64,000 bases of DNA. Source: Margaritifera margaritifera. Lineage: Eukaryota > Mollusca > Bivalvia > Unionida > Margaritiferidae. Under the pieces are notes generated by a model. It saw only the letters and a program-made list of their open reading frames with translations. It made no database searches and was not told where the DNA came from. The position numbers and the translations under genes were made by a program. Each line of letters opens with the position of its first letter. The stretch's first letter is position 1. Shown piece after piece: positions 47,830 through 59,276 of this stretch. The stretch is from the NCBI GenBank assembly GCA_029931535.1, contig JAQPZY010001548.1:2048001-2112000 (forward strand), given 5' to 3'.

Positions 47830-48540
47830 TTCCTATTTTGTTTCAGCACAGTAACTCAAGTTCTCAAACATCTACAGTTACCAAACTTTTGTGGTCAGAA
47901 GGTCAAGGTCACTGTGAATCAAAGAAGAAAAATGGTTTCTGCACAATAACATTAGTTCTACGTCACAGATCTGGACCAAGTTTTGTGGTTGTCTTGTTCA
48001 TGGGGTAAGGAAAAAAAACTATTGATTTTGGGGTAAAAAGGTCAAGAGCACTGTGACAGAAAGAACAAAAATGCTTTGTGCACAATAGCACAAAAACATT
48101 AGTTCTGCATCACAGATCTGGACAAAACTTTGTGGATGGCTTGCTCTTGAGGTATGGAAGAAACCTATTGATTTTGGGGTCAAAAGGTCAAAGGTCAGGG
48201 TCATGATGACTTAAAGAAAAATGGATTTTGCAGAATAAATTTTGTTCTATAATAAGTTCTTGGTGCATACATTGTGAATGGATTGCACTTAGGGTTATAA
48301 AGAAACCAAATAGATTTTGGGGTCTAAAGGTCAAAGGTCATGGTCATGGTGAGTCTGATAAGAAAATAATAGATTGTACACAGTAAATTTAGTTCAAGAC
48401 CATATACCTTGACCAGAGGTCCAGGTCATTGAGACCTGTTCATCAGTAATCTCAAGAGTTAACCATTTAACTATGGCCTGCTAGTGCTGACCTAGAGAAT
48501 GATTAAACATGACGCGGGGTTCAGAGTACTCTTGTCACTA
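47830..48540. repeat. AGGTCA-rich dispersed repeat with two perfect DR1 words (intron 9)
   Basis: Degenerate units share 'aaatggtttctgcacaataa', 'cacagatctgga', 'aactttgtggatggcttgc' and 'gggtcaaaaggtcaaaggtc'; the block ends 'agagtactcttgtcac'. Perfect AGGTCA-A-AGGTCA words lie at 48185-48197 and 48328-48340. Same family as 26136-26840. Confidence 0.85.
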
Positions 48541-49118
48541 CTGTAAAATCTGGATAACAAAGGTATATACTTATTTTTTTAAATAAGTGAATCTTTTATT
48601 TGCTGATTTTTTATATGCACTTGTGAACAACAATATGATACCAAACAAATCCTGTGTTTGGCTCCTAGTCAGCATGATATGTTTATGATTATGTTACATT
48701 TTTCTCTGCCTACTATGAACACAACACTCAATTGAAACTCAAAAAATACTTTTCTGTTTTAAAATAGAGGCATTGCACAGGAAATAATTATTTTCTTTAT
48801 TTTTTTGTATATATAACATATGTGTGTATTTTTGCTAGAAAAAACGTATATGCACATTTGCACTTATGTTGGAGATATGTTTATTTTGTACATATGCTCC
48901 TTTTATCCAGATTTCATAAGCATAGCATATTGTAGGCTTTACTTCTATAACCAATGCTTAATGGACACATCAGGAAACAGAATTTTATCCTCAGAATTGC
49001 TTGTTTTGAAAGCTGATCATACAACAAAGAATGGTCTGATTTTTTTCCGGTGAGAATGGAATCAGGAATTTAGACATAAACTGAAGAAGTTTCATGACTA
49101 AGTATAAGTGCATTACAG
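48541..49118 (+). other. Intron 9: nothing recognised
   Basis: A 77-residue frame at 48820-49053 has no recognisable similarity or splice context. Confidence 0.45.
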
Positions 49119-49202
49119 GGACTATTTACATATGTTATTAAAGAATTTTACACAAAAAGAGACTATTTACATATGTTATTAAAGAATTTTACACAAAAAG
49201 TT
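49119..49202. repeat. 42 bp duplication
   Basis: Two adjacent near-identical copies of 'gactatttacatatgttatt' plus aaagaattttacacaaaaag. Confidence 0.92.
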
Positions 49203-49435
49203 TGATTAAAAACATGTTAACTTTAAATAGGTCAAATGAAGTTAAGAACTTTCTTTTAATTATACAGTTGTAAAGTGCATAATGGGAAAGATTTGTTATT
49301 AAAAAATTTACTTTTTTTACTCATTCAGACCAAAAAGTAACTCATATCAATGTCTCAACTTACGGCAAATGTAAATGTTGATGCATGCATATTAGTTTCA
49401 GGGACAATCAGAAATAAATGAACAGGATCAGTATG

Positions 49436-49790
49436 AAGTTAATGCACAACAATTGAGTTGAGTATTTACCTGTATAGTGAATGCACAACAATTGAGTTGA
49501 GTATTTACCTGTTTAGTGAATGCACAACAACTGAGTTGAGTATTTACCTGTATAGTGAATGCACAACAACTGAGTTGAGTATTTACCTGTATAGTGAATG
49601 CACAACAATTGAGTTGAGTATTTACCTGTTTAGTGAATGCACAACAATTGAGTTGAGTATTTACCTGTATAGTGAATGCACAACAACTGAGTTGAGTATT
49701 TACCTGTATAGTGAATGCATAACAATTGAGTTGAGTATTTACCTGTATAGTGAATGCACAACAGTTGAGTTGAGTATTTACCTGCTTGAT
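49436..49790. repeat. 39 bp tandem repeat, about 9 copies
   Basis: The unit 'gaatgcacaacaattgagtt' plus gagtatttacctgtatagt. Because 39 is a multiple of three, frames stay open on both strands (131 and 159 residues), which mimics a gene but is pure repeat. Confidence 0.95.
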
Positions 49791-49942
49791 CTGGCATTCA
49801 ATACAGTTGTTCAATCCATTTTTCCATATAGCACACAGATTTGGACTACTTAGGTGTCTTCTTTGAGGTCCGTGCATAGATATTTTTAGATGCAATGAAT
49901 TGATCATTTATAAACCCAAGTCATTTTGAATTTCATAGATAC

Positions 49943-50157
49943 AGTAAAGCTAAAAATATTTTGAAAGCGTAAAAGAGGGGGTATGTAATAAATACAAAAC
50001 CGCATTCATGTTTTGTTCCAAGTCGGGAGAAAGAACTCGTTTAATATGGCATATTAATTCATTTCATCCTGATGGCATCGACATATCCCTACGCCATATC
50101 AAACTCGTTCTTCCACTTACTAAGAACAAAACACGTGCGCATTTTTGTGTATTTACT
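49943..50157. mobile_element. Palindromic element B, copy 2
   Basis: Arms of about 65 bp: 'aaatacaaaaccgcattcat', 'gttttgttccaagtcgggag', 'aaagaactcgtttaatatgg' pair with the complement of 'ccatatcaaactcgttcttc', 'acttactaagaacaaaacac' and 'gtgcgcatttttgtgtattt'. The central loop is about 45 bp. Homologous to 39664-39868. Confidence 0.78.
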
Positions 50158-50734
50158 GGAGCATATGTACAATGGTGTCACAGCAGAAGTAGACTCCTCT
50201 GAAGTGCGTCAATACAAGTGACATAATGCATAAACTTTCTAACAAGGGGTCATCTGGTTGAAAGCATGCCAGGAGGATTATGAGGGAATATATCATTATC
50301 ATTTGATATGCATACTTTGCTGAAAAAACTAATGTTTCAAAAGAAGTGAGAGGTACTACTATAAAAGGAGTATATTTCTGAAAAGGTAAAAGTGAGTGCT
50401 TAAGTGCATCAAAAGCAAAGACTCCAGGATACATTCAGCATAATTTGCGACAAGAGTAGGGTAAATTTTTCATATCATCTAGGCACTAGAACTTCCATAC
50501 AGTGCACTCTACAAGTGTATAATTAACACAAAGCCCATAATTTGATATGATGTATGGAAAGATAGGTCATTTTCTGTCTAGTAGGTATGGGGGACAATCC
50601 TCTCAAGTTTGTATTTTGAGAAATCTGCATATTCAGTTTAGCATATTTTAAAGTAATCAGGTTGTTTTTTTATATTTATTGCATGATGTTAAATTTCAGC
50701 AGTAAATAACTAGATAACCAACAAATGTTAACAA

Positions 50735-50842
50735 TAATATGACATGGTCCATATATAGAATTTATAACATGGTCCATGTATACAGTTTATGACATGGTCC
50801 ATATATACAATTTATAACATGATCCATATATACAATTTATGA
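50735..50842. repeat. About 26 bp tandem repeat, 4 copies
   Basis: The unit 'acatggtccatatataca' plus atttata, with small differences between copies. Confidence 0.85.
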
Positions 50843-50860
50843 TCTTATTCTTTCCTTTTT

Positions 50861-51079
50861 ACCATATATACTCGTGTATAAGCCAATACCAACTGCAAAC
50901 TGCATAGACCCAGATCTGCCATCGCATTATGCGCCAGCAGATCTGGGTCTATGCAGTTTGTAAGGACTGATCAGTAGAACAAACAACATAGACCCTGATC
51001 TACCATCACATAATGCGACGGCAGATCAGGGTCTATGTTGTTTGCATTTGGACCCCGCTTATATGCGAGTATATATGGT
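50861..51079. mobile_element. TA-flanked double-hairpin MITE, copy 4 (best preserved)
   Basis: Ends 'ccatatatactcgtgtataa' and 'ttatatgcgagtatatatgg' bordered by TA on both sides. Hairpin 1: 'gcatagacccagatctgcc' with its complement 'agatctgggtctatgc'. Hairpin 2: 'acatagaccctgatctacc' with 'ggcagatcagggtctatgt'. It lies 180 bp before the acceptor of exon J. It serves as the reference copy of the family. Confidence 0.9.
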
Positions 51080-51260
51080 ACTTCTTCCCTTTACATTTTT
51101 TCTTTTTTTTTTGTCCACATAGGATGAAATTGATCACTGGGTCCTTTCATAAATGTCATGACAATTGAATGACATTGCCTATGATACATGACTGATATTT
51201 AATGGTTGTGCTAATAGTTATCCTATGTCATTTTTCCAATTTGTTTTTTTGCCTCCACAG

Positions 51261-51593
51261 AGGGTGCTAACGCCAGAAGATCCCATGGAAGGCTATTCAG
51301 AGCCTGTCTATGATGAATCTTTGCTAGAACAAATTTCAGAAGATTTCCGGGATTACACACTGGAAAAACTTGTCCATAACCGCATTGAGTTGGAAAACTA
51401 CCGACAGTTCCTGGAAGAAAATTATGCCAGCATGGATCTGAAGTGTTGGATGGATATTGAGGCCTTCAGAAGAATTCCACACACAGATGAGAAGAAGAGA
51501 GATGCTAAAGCCAAAGAGATAAACCAGAAATACTTAAACAGGAAGTACTTCTTTGGTGCCAACAGTCCTGCTGGCAAGGAGGGACAAGACAAG
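51261..51593 (+). CDS. RGS22: RGS22 exon J
   Basis: Residues 952-1062. Acceptor 'gcctccacag', donor 'gtcagt', phase 0/0. Encodes an acidic lead 'RVLTPEDPMEGYSEPVYDES', then 'FRDYTLEKLVHNRIELENYR', 'QFLEENYASMDLKCWMDIEA' and 'KYLNRKYFFGANSPAGKEGQ', the core of the third RGS fold. 'SMDLMCWTDIEQFRRI' and 'KYLNKKYFFGPNSPA' are the vertebrate equivalents, making this one of the strongest matches. Confidence 0.97.
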
Positions 51594-51814
51594 GTCAGTC
51601 AGCTTCATTACTTGTACTAAGTTGAATAAGCTGTAGGTGGCTATCCCTTTTAGCCTTTTGAATCTGAAATGTAGGTAATTCCTCATAGTGAACAACACTA
51701 GTCTTTTAAGGGATTGAAATTACCTTTTAGATTTAGTTAGCCACTTAAAATAGGTTAATTTTCACATTATTCATTTTGTAATTGCTATATATATGTGGAT
51801 TGATTAGGGAAGAT

Positions 51815-52015
51815 TGATTTAGTTTGGTTTGTTTGGTGTTTTATTGCACAGCAAAACAAGTAGGTTATTTAGTGCTGAAGCAGTTGGAATAAAGTGCCTT
51901 GTCAAAGAACACAACATGGTAATCGACCTGGCTGATTCATTTGTAGAATCTGAACTTGCACCCATTTGGTTGTGAGTTGTGCACACTAACCACTGCACTA
52001 CTGCCTCCATTAGTC
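51815..52015 (-). mobile_element. tRNA-derived SINE, second family
   Basis: Minus-strand head with box A TAGTGCAGTGG (complement of 51990-52000) and a box-B-like AGTTCAGATTC (complement of 51946-51956). The body reads 'ttgacaaggcactttattcc' and 'tgttttgctgtgcaataaaa' and ends 'caccaaacaaacc'. The body differs from that of the SINE at 23110-23395. Confidence 0.7.
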
Positions 52016-52715
52016 ACTTCTTAAGACTTGCAGGAGAGTGCATCAGGCCTATTCTACATTCCTGAACTTCAGGGGGTTAATTAGGGAAGAAATGTACTCT
52101 TAGTTTGCCAATTAAGGGCTACTATACAGTCCACTATCTAAAAATGAATTCTGACTGGTTTTGGCCTCAGAAGAAAATAAACATGCCCATCTGTTTTTAT
52201 AGACAGGTGAATAGTCAAATGAAAAGACTTCTTGAACAGATTAGACTACTGTCATAATGCACACTTTGCATATATTTATACAATTCATTTTAAGTTCAAG
52301 AACTTCAATCATTTTGCAGTAAATGTTACAAAAGACAAGAAATAGTAACATTTTTATACTAATATCTGTATACTATACAAGTTTTGTCAGGGTTTCTTGT
52401 AATTTCTGCTGTTTGTACCAAAGTTATAAACAGGACTTGTAAAGCTCTAGTGATCAATGAACCAAAGGGTACAGGAGCAGTTCTAGTTTATTTTTCTGAA
52501 TATCAACTTTTGTCTTCTTGCAAAAAATTATATTATCATTGGTACTTATATTTATGGATTGGGGAAAGGGTTCTGTATTTTATAGGGATGAATCACTGTA
52601 TTTTTGTCCCTTGTGTTTAGAAGAAAACGCAGGGGTCATAGTAGCCACATTTCTGTCCATCCATCCAACCATCACACTTTCATTTCCACTCAATAACATA
52701 AATGATTAATGTCAT
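52016..52715 (+). other. Intron 10: nothing recognised
   Basis: No supported exon or array. Confidence 0.45.
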
Positions 52716-53690
52716 TTGAGATTAAGGGATGAAACTTGGTACGTGTATATATCATCACTAGAGGGTGCATTAAGTACAACATTAGGGGTGCTATCTTCAA
52801 AGTCAAGGTCATGGCTCAATATTTTACTTTTACCATTACACTTTTTCTTCTACTAGATAACTTTAAAGCCATTTGAGATTAAGGGATGAAACTTGGTATA
52901 CTTGTATTTCATCACTATGTGTGTTGCATACCACATTGGGGGGGGGGGGGGAGGTGCCTATCTTTAAGGTCAAGATCACAGCTCAGTATTTTATGTTTTC
53001 CATCACACTTTCTTTTCCTCTCTAAAACTTGGTGTTTGGCATTAAGGGATGAAAGTTGGTTTACGTATAATGTCATCATCAGCAGGTGTGTGTTGGACTC
53101 CACTGGGGTTATGATCATCAGGGTCAGTATCATGGTGTTATATGTTGAATTTTTTTTATTACACTTTCCTTTCCAATCTATAATTTTAGAGACATGTGAG
53201 ATGAAGGGTTAAGGTCACAGATCAATATTTTAGGTTTCAGCCACATTGGCCCTTCTGCATTTTAACTTGACAGCTGTTTAAGATAAATGAATGAAGCTTG
53301 GTAAACTTACATATTATCACTAGAAGATGTGTTGCGCTGCATGTTTGAGGTCTTATCCTGAAGGTCAAGATCACAGCTCAATATTTTAAGGTTTCTTTTG
53401 TTTCTGCTTTATATCATGAAAGCTGCTTGAGGTACAGGGATCATGAACCATGGCACACTCATGATTCTCAGTTTGATAGCATCTTATTGTTACAGTCAAG
53501 GGTTTATGTTCAAGGTTAAGGTCACTGACAAAGTTTTTACCTCTCTTCCGCATTTTTCCTCTATTGCCCTTTAAGATTGGGCAATGAAACTTGGTTACTT
53601 TCCATGTCTGCCAAGTGACTTTACAGCTTTATCCTAAAGGTCATAGTCAGATTTCTTTACTGTGAACTTTTGTGACATCACCAAGGTAGG
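52716..53690. repeat. Degenerate about 150 bp repeat with 'aaggtcaaggtca' words
   Basis: Five to six units share 'tttgagattaagggatgaaa', 'cttggtatacttgtatttca', 'tcactagaaggtgtgttgc', 'aaggtcaagatcacagctca' and 'atattttacttttacca'. Contains a G12-13 run near 52937-52950. Related in style to 22235-22998. Confidence 0.78.
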
Positions 53691-54068
53691 CTGGGGACAA
53701 AAATTGACTGAATTTGCTTCCTGGACTTTAAATTTGTGACTTGTAACAGCCACAAAATCCATGATAATTGTTATCCATGTATAATAGAGAATTCAAAAAG
53801 TAAACACAAATAAAGAATGTTAGGACTGTTACATCTACTTATGCCATGATTAGTAGATTTGAATACCAAGAGTTTTTTGTATAAAATGATATTGTAAAGC
53901 TGTAAACCAGTCAATACAGCTGCATCAAAAAAATTATGAGTTCTTTAGGTCAAGGTTTTGTTGATTTGTATGTATGTGTTGTGTGTGTTTTTCAATAGAA
54001 GAATTGAATTTGAAGAGTATCATGTATTTTATCACATATTTACCATATTTTGCCACCACTACTTCCAG

Positions 54069-54296
54069 GTGATGGCAGCTGGTGGGGGTTGGGGTAAACT
54101 GATGAATGAAAGACCTCCAAATCCAGTCATTATCGAGGTGCAGAAATATGTGAGGGAGAGACTTGAGAAAAAATGGCTGCCGCTGTTCCTCCTTACACCT
54201 GGTTTCGCAGAGAGACAGAAGCCCCGCACCAGCATGGATAATGTTGTTGATGATGTATTAGTTCAAAGGAGAAAGAAATCCCAGGCTGTTTGGAAG
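54069..54296 (+). CDS. RGS22: RGS22 exon K
   Basis: Residues 1063-1138. Acceptor 'cacttccag', donor 'gtatga', phase 0/0. Encodes 'VMAAGGGWGKLMNERPPNPV', 'EVQKYVRERLEKKWLPLFLL' and 'RKKSQAVWK', the end of the third RGS fold. The frame is open 37 codons upstream of the acceptor but that part is not conserved. 'GGWGKILHEQ' and 'NRLENVWLPLFLAS' are the vertebrate counterparts. Confidence 0.96.
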
Positions 54297-55846
54297 GTAT
54301 GAAATTTATTTTTCACACATTTTTTTCACAGACAGATTTTTTTCATACTAGGACAGTACTTTTTCTTTCATTGCTCACTGACAGTGGAACACATTCCAAT
54401 TGAGTGTATTGACTTCCACCCAGTGAGACAGAAGTATTTTGATGTAAACTCAATTAAGAAACTTTATGATGATGTACCATCAGAGAAAATCTTAAACTTC
54501 TAAGTAAATGTGGATTATATAAAAAAAAATTTACCGTATATTTTTACTGATTTTATATTTTTTACATTTATCATTAATTTTATATACCTTTCACAGAATT
54601 TTAACATCTTTACCAATTTTCTTTTATCTTATTGTACTTAATGTGTACATTTATTTGGAAGGCTTTATGTTCTTAAAGTTTCTTTTGCAATTCTTTATAT
54701 TTACATTTTTAGAACTTAAACTTGCAATTGGCAACAGATAGCTAGTATTGTACTGATGTGTTGTTAGATCCCAACACATACACATGCATATTCTCCAGTG
54801 CTACATCAGGACAGAGAGAGGTGTTATGATAAATGCTTTTCAAAAAGATACTGAGTTAACATTCTTACTCATTGCTTACAGAAAAAAGAAAATGTTTGAT
54901 TAATTTATCATGTCTGTTATGTAATAAAGGGTAAAGAAAAGCCTGAATATTTTATCAATTGATGTTATTTGATGGGTGATTTTTATTTTATATTTTATGT
55001 TTTTTAACCAATTCAGAGAATAATCCATATGAATATTATATTCACAATTATAAAAATTCAAGAGAAGAAAGAACTACAATATAAAAATAAGAAAATAAAG
55101 TTAAACCAAATGTACTATATCGTACATTGCAAAGTCTTGATAAATTTCTTTCTTTCAGTCAGATATGATTGGTTGCATTAATATGTGATGTCATAAACTT
55201 CACAGGCACAAGCTCTAAATCAGTGTTCACCTATTTTATTATGCAAATTTGAACCTCTTTGAAGTATGATCAGTCCAATTAATAAATGAATATCAATACA
55301 TCCAGCACTCTTAAAACTAGGTTTTTCAAAAAAGTTCTGAGAGCATGCAGGACATTTGTAGAGTTGTTAGTCAATTAAAGGTTTACGAATATTAGTATAA
55401 CTCAGTTCTTTGTTCAATTTAGTATCTGTTACATGTAAAAAATGCATAGAATATTACCAGCCACTCAAGTAGCTTGTTAAAATCCAATTTTCTTTCAATA
55501 TTTGTTGAGCTTGTCTTGACAGAAGCTCAACATAACAATAGCTTTGGCATCTGTGTGCATGTCCATCCACACTCTAGATTAACCGTAATGTTAAAGTTTT
55601 TAACTTTCCTTTTACTCTGATACATTTTAACCCACAGGCTTTTTGAATTGGAATATAGCTTCAGTATGCTCTATCTTATTCTAGCTCAATAAATGCCCTC
55701 ATTATGGAGCTCAGGCGCAGGCTCCACATGCAGGCTATGGCTAGCTGCTTGTCGTAGAAATAATCCCCATTAATCCTTCAATTTTAGATTTCATTTATTT
55801 CCACAGTAAAAAATAGTGTAACATTTTATTTTCAAAACATTTTCAG
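54297..55846 (+). other. Intron 11: nothing recognised except repeat fragments
   Basis: AT-rich. Around 55505-55620 the words 'gagcttgtcttgacagaagc' and 'catgtccatccac' look like a fragment of a dispersed repeat that is also hinted at near 61260-61345. Confidence 0.45.
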
Positions 55847-56008
55847 CTGTTGGAAAGCAGGTGGGTGTCATCATCTCAAGAGATCATCACATTCCGTAAT
55901 GCCCTTCTTAACCCTGTGACTTCAATGCAGTTTCGACGATACGTTTCCATCCAGGGAGACAGTCTAGAGAATGATGTTCTCTTCTGGCAGGAGGTCCAGA
56001 AGTACAAG
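55847..56008 (+). CDS. RGS22: RGS22 exon L
   Basis: Residues 1139-1192. Acceptor 'cattttcag', donor 'gttaga' (non-consensus +3 to +6), phase 0/0. Encodes 'LLESRWVSSSQEIITFRNAL', 'LNPVTSMQFRRYVSIQGDSL' and 'NDVLFWQEVQKYK', the start of the fourth RGS fold. 'ALLNPVTSRQFQRFV' and 'LLFWQEVQKYKDL' are the vertebrate counterparts. The satellite array begins directly at its donor. Confidence 0.97.
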
Positions 56009-57785
56009 GTTAGAGACTCAGTACAATGCTACTACACTCAGTCATACTGTAAAATCAGAGAGACTCATTCTAATGCTGCCACACTCAATCATACTGAAAA
56101 TCAGAGAGACTCAGTATAATGCTACCACACTCAATCATACTGTAAAATCAGAGAGACTCAGTATAATGCTACCACACTCAATCATACTGTAAAATCAGAG
56201 ACTCATTCTAATGCTGCCACACTCAGTCATACTGTACAATCAGAGAGACTCATTCTAATGCTGACACACTCAGTCATACTGTAAAATCAGAGAGACTCAT
56301 TCTAATGCTACCACACTCAATCATACTGTAAAATCAGAGAGACTCAGTATAATGCTACCACACTCAATCATACTGTAAAATCAGAGACTCATTCTAATGC
56401 TACCACACTCAATCATACTGTAAAATCAGAGAGACTCAGTATAATGCTACCACACTCAATCATATTGTGAAATCAGAGAGACTCATTCTAATGCTACCAC
56501 ACTCAATCATATTGTGAAATCAGAGAGACTCATTCTAATGCTACCACACTCAATCATATTGTGAAATCAGAGGGACTTATTCTAATGCTACCACACTCAA
56601 TCATATTGTACAATCTGAGGGACTCATCTTAATACTACCACATTCAATCATAGTGTAAAATCAGAGAGACTCATTCTAATACTTCCACACTCAGTCATAC
56701 TATAAAATTAAAGAGACTCATTCTAATGCTACCACACTCAATCATACTGTAAAATCAGAGACTCATTCTAATGCTTCCACACTCAATCATACTGTAAAAT
56801 CAGAGAGACTCATTTAAATGCTGCCACACTCAGTCATACTGTAAAATCAGAGACTCATTCTAATGCTACCACACTCAATCATACTGTACAATCAGATAGA
56901 CTCTTTCTAATACTACCACATTCAATCATACTGTAAAATCAGAGCGACTCATTCTAATGCTACCACACTCAATCATACTGTAAAATCAGAGAATCTCGTT
57001 CTAATGCTACCACACTCAATCGTAGTGTAAAATCAGAGGGACTTATTCTAATGCTACCACACTTAATCATACTGTAAAATCAGAGACTTATTCTAATGCT
57101 ACCAAACTCAATCATATTGTACAATCTGAGGGACTCATCTTAATACTACCACATTCAATCATAGTGTAAAATCAGAGAGACTCATTCTAATACTTCCACA
57201 CTCAGTCATACTGTAAAATCAGAGAGACTCATTCTAATGCTACCACACTCAATCATACTGTAAAATCAGAGAGACTCATTCTAATGCTTCCACACTCAAT
57301 CATACTGTAAAATCAGAGATACTCATTCTAATGCTGCCACACTCAGTCATACTGTAAAATCAGAGACTGATTCTAATGCTACCACACTCAATCATATTGT
57401 GCAATCAGATAGACTCTTCCTAATACTACCACATTCAATCATACTTTAAAATCAGAGAGACTCGTTCTAATGCTACCACACTCAATCATACTGTAAAATC
57501 AGAGAGACTCGTTCTAATGCTACCACACTCAATCATAGTGTAAAATCAGAGGGACTTATTCTAATGCTACCACACTTAATCATACTGTAAAATCAGAGAC
57601 TTATTCTAATGCTACCACGCTCAATCATATTGTACAATCTGAGGGACTCATCTTAATGCTACCACATTCAATCATAGTGTAAAATCAGAGAGACTCATTC
57701 TAATACTTCCACACTCACTCATACTGTAAAATCAGAGAGACTCATTCTAATGCTACCACACTCAATCATACTGTAAAATCAGAAA
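56009..57785. repeat. 43-47 bp satellite array, about 38 copies
   Basis: Core unit 'gagagactcattctaatgct' plus accacactcaatcatactgtaaaatca. Units with 'agagactc' (43 bp) and 'agagagactc' (47 bp) are intermixed. A longer block (about 56590-57000) recurs at about 57110-57440 and again at 57620, indicating higher-order duplication. The first unit starts with the GT of the splice donor. Confidence 0.96.
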
Positions 57786-58515
57786 TAGTTGCAGGGACAA
57801 AATTTCATGGTTTGAAAAAAAATGAAGAATTTAGTGGGGATAAAATGATGTGAGGTCGTACTGTTTTCCCTAACACCAGTCTCATTTAAACTTTTTGTGC
57901 CTGATTTAATTTCATGGATACTCTATCCATCATGAATATTTCTGATTTGACAGTATTTATAGACATACACTTGTTTGGAGTGGAATAAGTTTGTGTTTTG
58001 CCATTTAGGATTTGGAGATTTAGAACTATTACACAGGATAAGGTAATTTATCTGATTTTACTAACTGGGAAAATGAGTTTACATATTTGGAAAAAATCCA
58101 CATCACAGTCTCCATAAAAATGGTCTGAATATCAACAGTGGGGTGAATGACAACCTTCTTGATACTTACAAATCACTGAAACAAATTATCATAGTACCAC
58201 ATATTTTTATCACAATTGCATACATCTTTGGAGTTATAATGTTATGTTTAATTAGGATATAAATTAATTCTCCAAGATTACAGGGATCTGACACATTGTG
58301 TGCAAACATTTGGCAGAACACAAGGGAAGAATTTTAGCCCGAGGGATCAGAGACTTTCTCAAGTTCTTCAGCAAGTATTTGCACACAGAAAAATGTTTAT
58401 GACTATTAGTCTTATATGACCATTTACTTAGTACATAAATTATATACCAAATACCTACAGAAAACTAGTTTTTAAATGTGACAAAACCTGTACTCAAACA
58501 GCACATGCAATTCTG
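57786..58515 (+). other. Intron 12 between arrays: nothing recognised
   Basis: No supported feature. Confidence 0.5.
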
Positions 58516-58905
58516 ATGTTTGTGTATGTGAGTCAGCACTGGCCAGATTATGTATTCTGATGTTTGTATATGAACAACCAGTCCATGCTGTCCATATTAT
58601 GTATTCAGATGTTTGTGTGGGGGGCAAACAAGTCAACATTGGCTAGATGATGTATTCTGATGTTTGTATATGGGGCAAACCAGTCCATATTATGTATTCG
58701 GATGTTTCTGTGTGGGGCAAACCAGTCAACATTGGCTAGATTATGTATTCTGATGTTTGTATATGGGGCAAACCAGTCCATATTATATATTCTTATGTGT
58801 GTGTGTGTGGGGGGGGGGGGGGGGGCAAACAAATCAACATTGGCTAGATTATGTATTCTGAAGTCTGTGTATAGGGCAAACCAGTCAGCTCAGGCCAGAT
58901 TATGT
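58516..58905. repeat. Composite tandem repeat, about 7 copies
   Basis: Words 'tattctgatgtttgtatatg', 'gggcaaaccagtccatatta' and 'caacattggctagattatgt' repeat with unit lengths near 50 and 75 bp. A G18 run occurs at 58809-58826. The 169-residue frame across it is repeat translation. Confidence 0.88.
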
Positions 58906-59096
58906 AAGAACAGAAATTCACAGAAATTTACACCAGAAAAACATCTCCACATAAGACCATGTCATTTGGTCTGTTTTCTTAAAGGAAAAATTTCACACCC
59001 TTCCCTAAGGTCATATTACAAACAGCCTTCTGTTGTAATGGATGCCACTTTAGCATCTTTAGTTACATTACTGTTTATTTATTGTTCTTATTACAG

Positions 59097-59276
59097 GATC
59101 TGTACCATGCCCACACAGATGACTCCATCTTACTGCAGAAAATTAATACCATCATCAACTGCTTTATAGACTCCCAGCTTCCTCCAGCCCTACAGATCGA
59201 CATCCCTCAAGAGATTGCTGACAAAATCATAGACCACAAATATGAGAGGAGTCCATATCTGTTCAGGGAGGCACAG
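59097..59276 (+). CDS. RGS22: RGS22 exon M
   Basis: Residues 1193-1252. Acceptor 'cttattacag', donor 'gtaaat', phase 0/0. Encodes 'DLYHAHTDDSILLQKINTII', 'NCFIDSQLPPALQIDIPQEI' and 'YERSPYLFREAQ'. The run 'PPALQIDIP' is identical to vertebrate RGS22. Central helices of the fourth RGS fold. Confidence 0.97.

Noticed and set aside
49436..49790. Regular short repeats that could suggest a CRISPR array
   Set aside because: Units are contiguous with no unique spacers, and the context is an animal intron. The same holds for the arrays at 6105, 20906, 29701 and 56009.
49428..49907. Frames of 131 and 159 residues on opposite strands, looking like a repeat protein
   Set aside because: The DNA is a 39 bp tandem array; a unit length divisible by three keeps all frames open. 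No unique coding part exists.
58660..59169. 169-residue + strand frame ending in exon M
   Set aside because: The first half is translated tandem repeat. The frame passing into exon M is not the conserved RGS22 frame.
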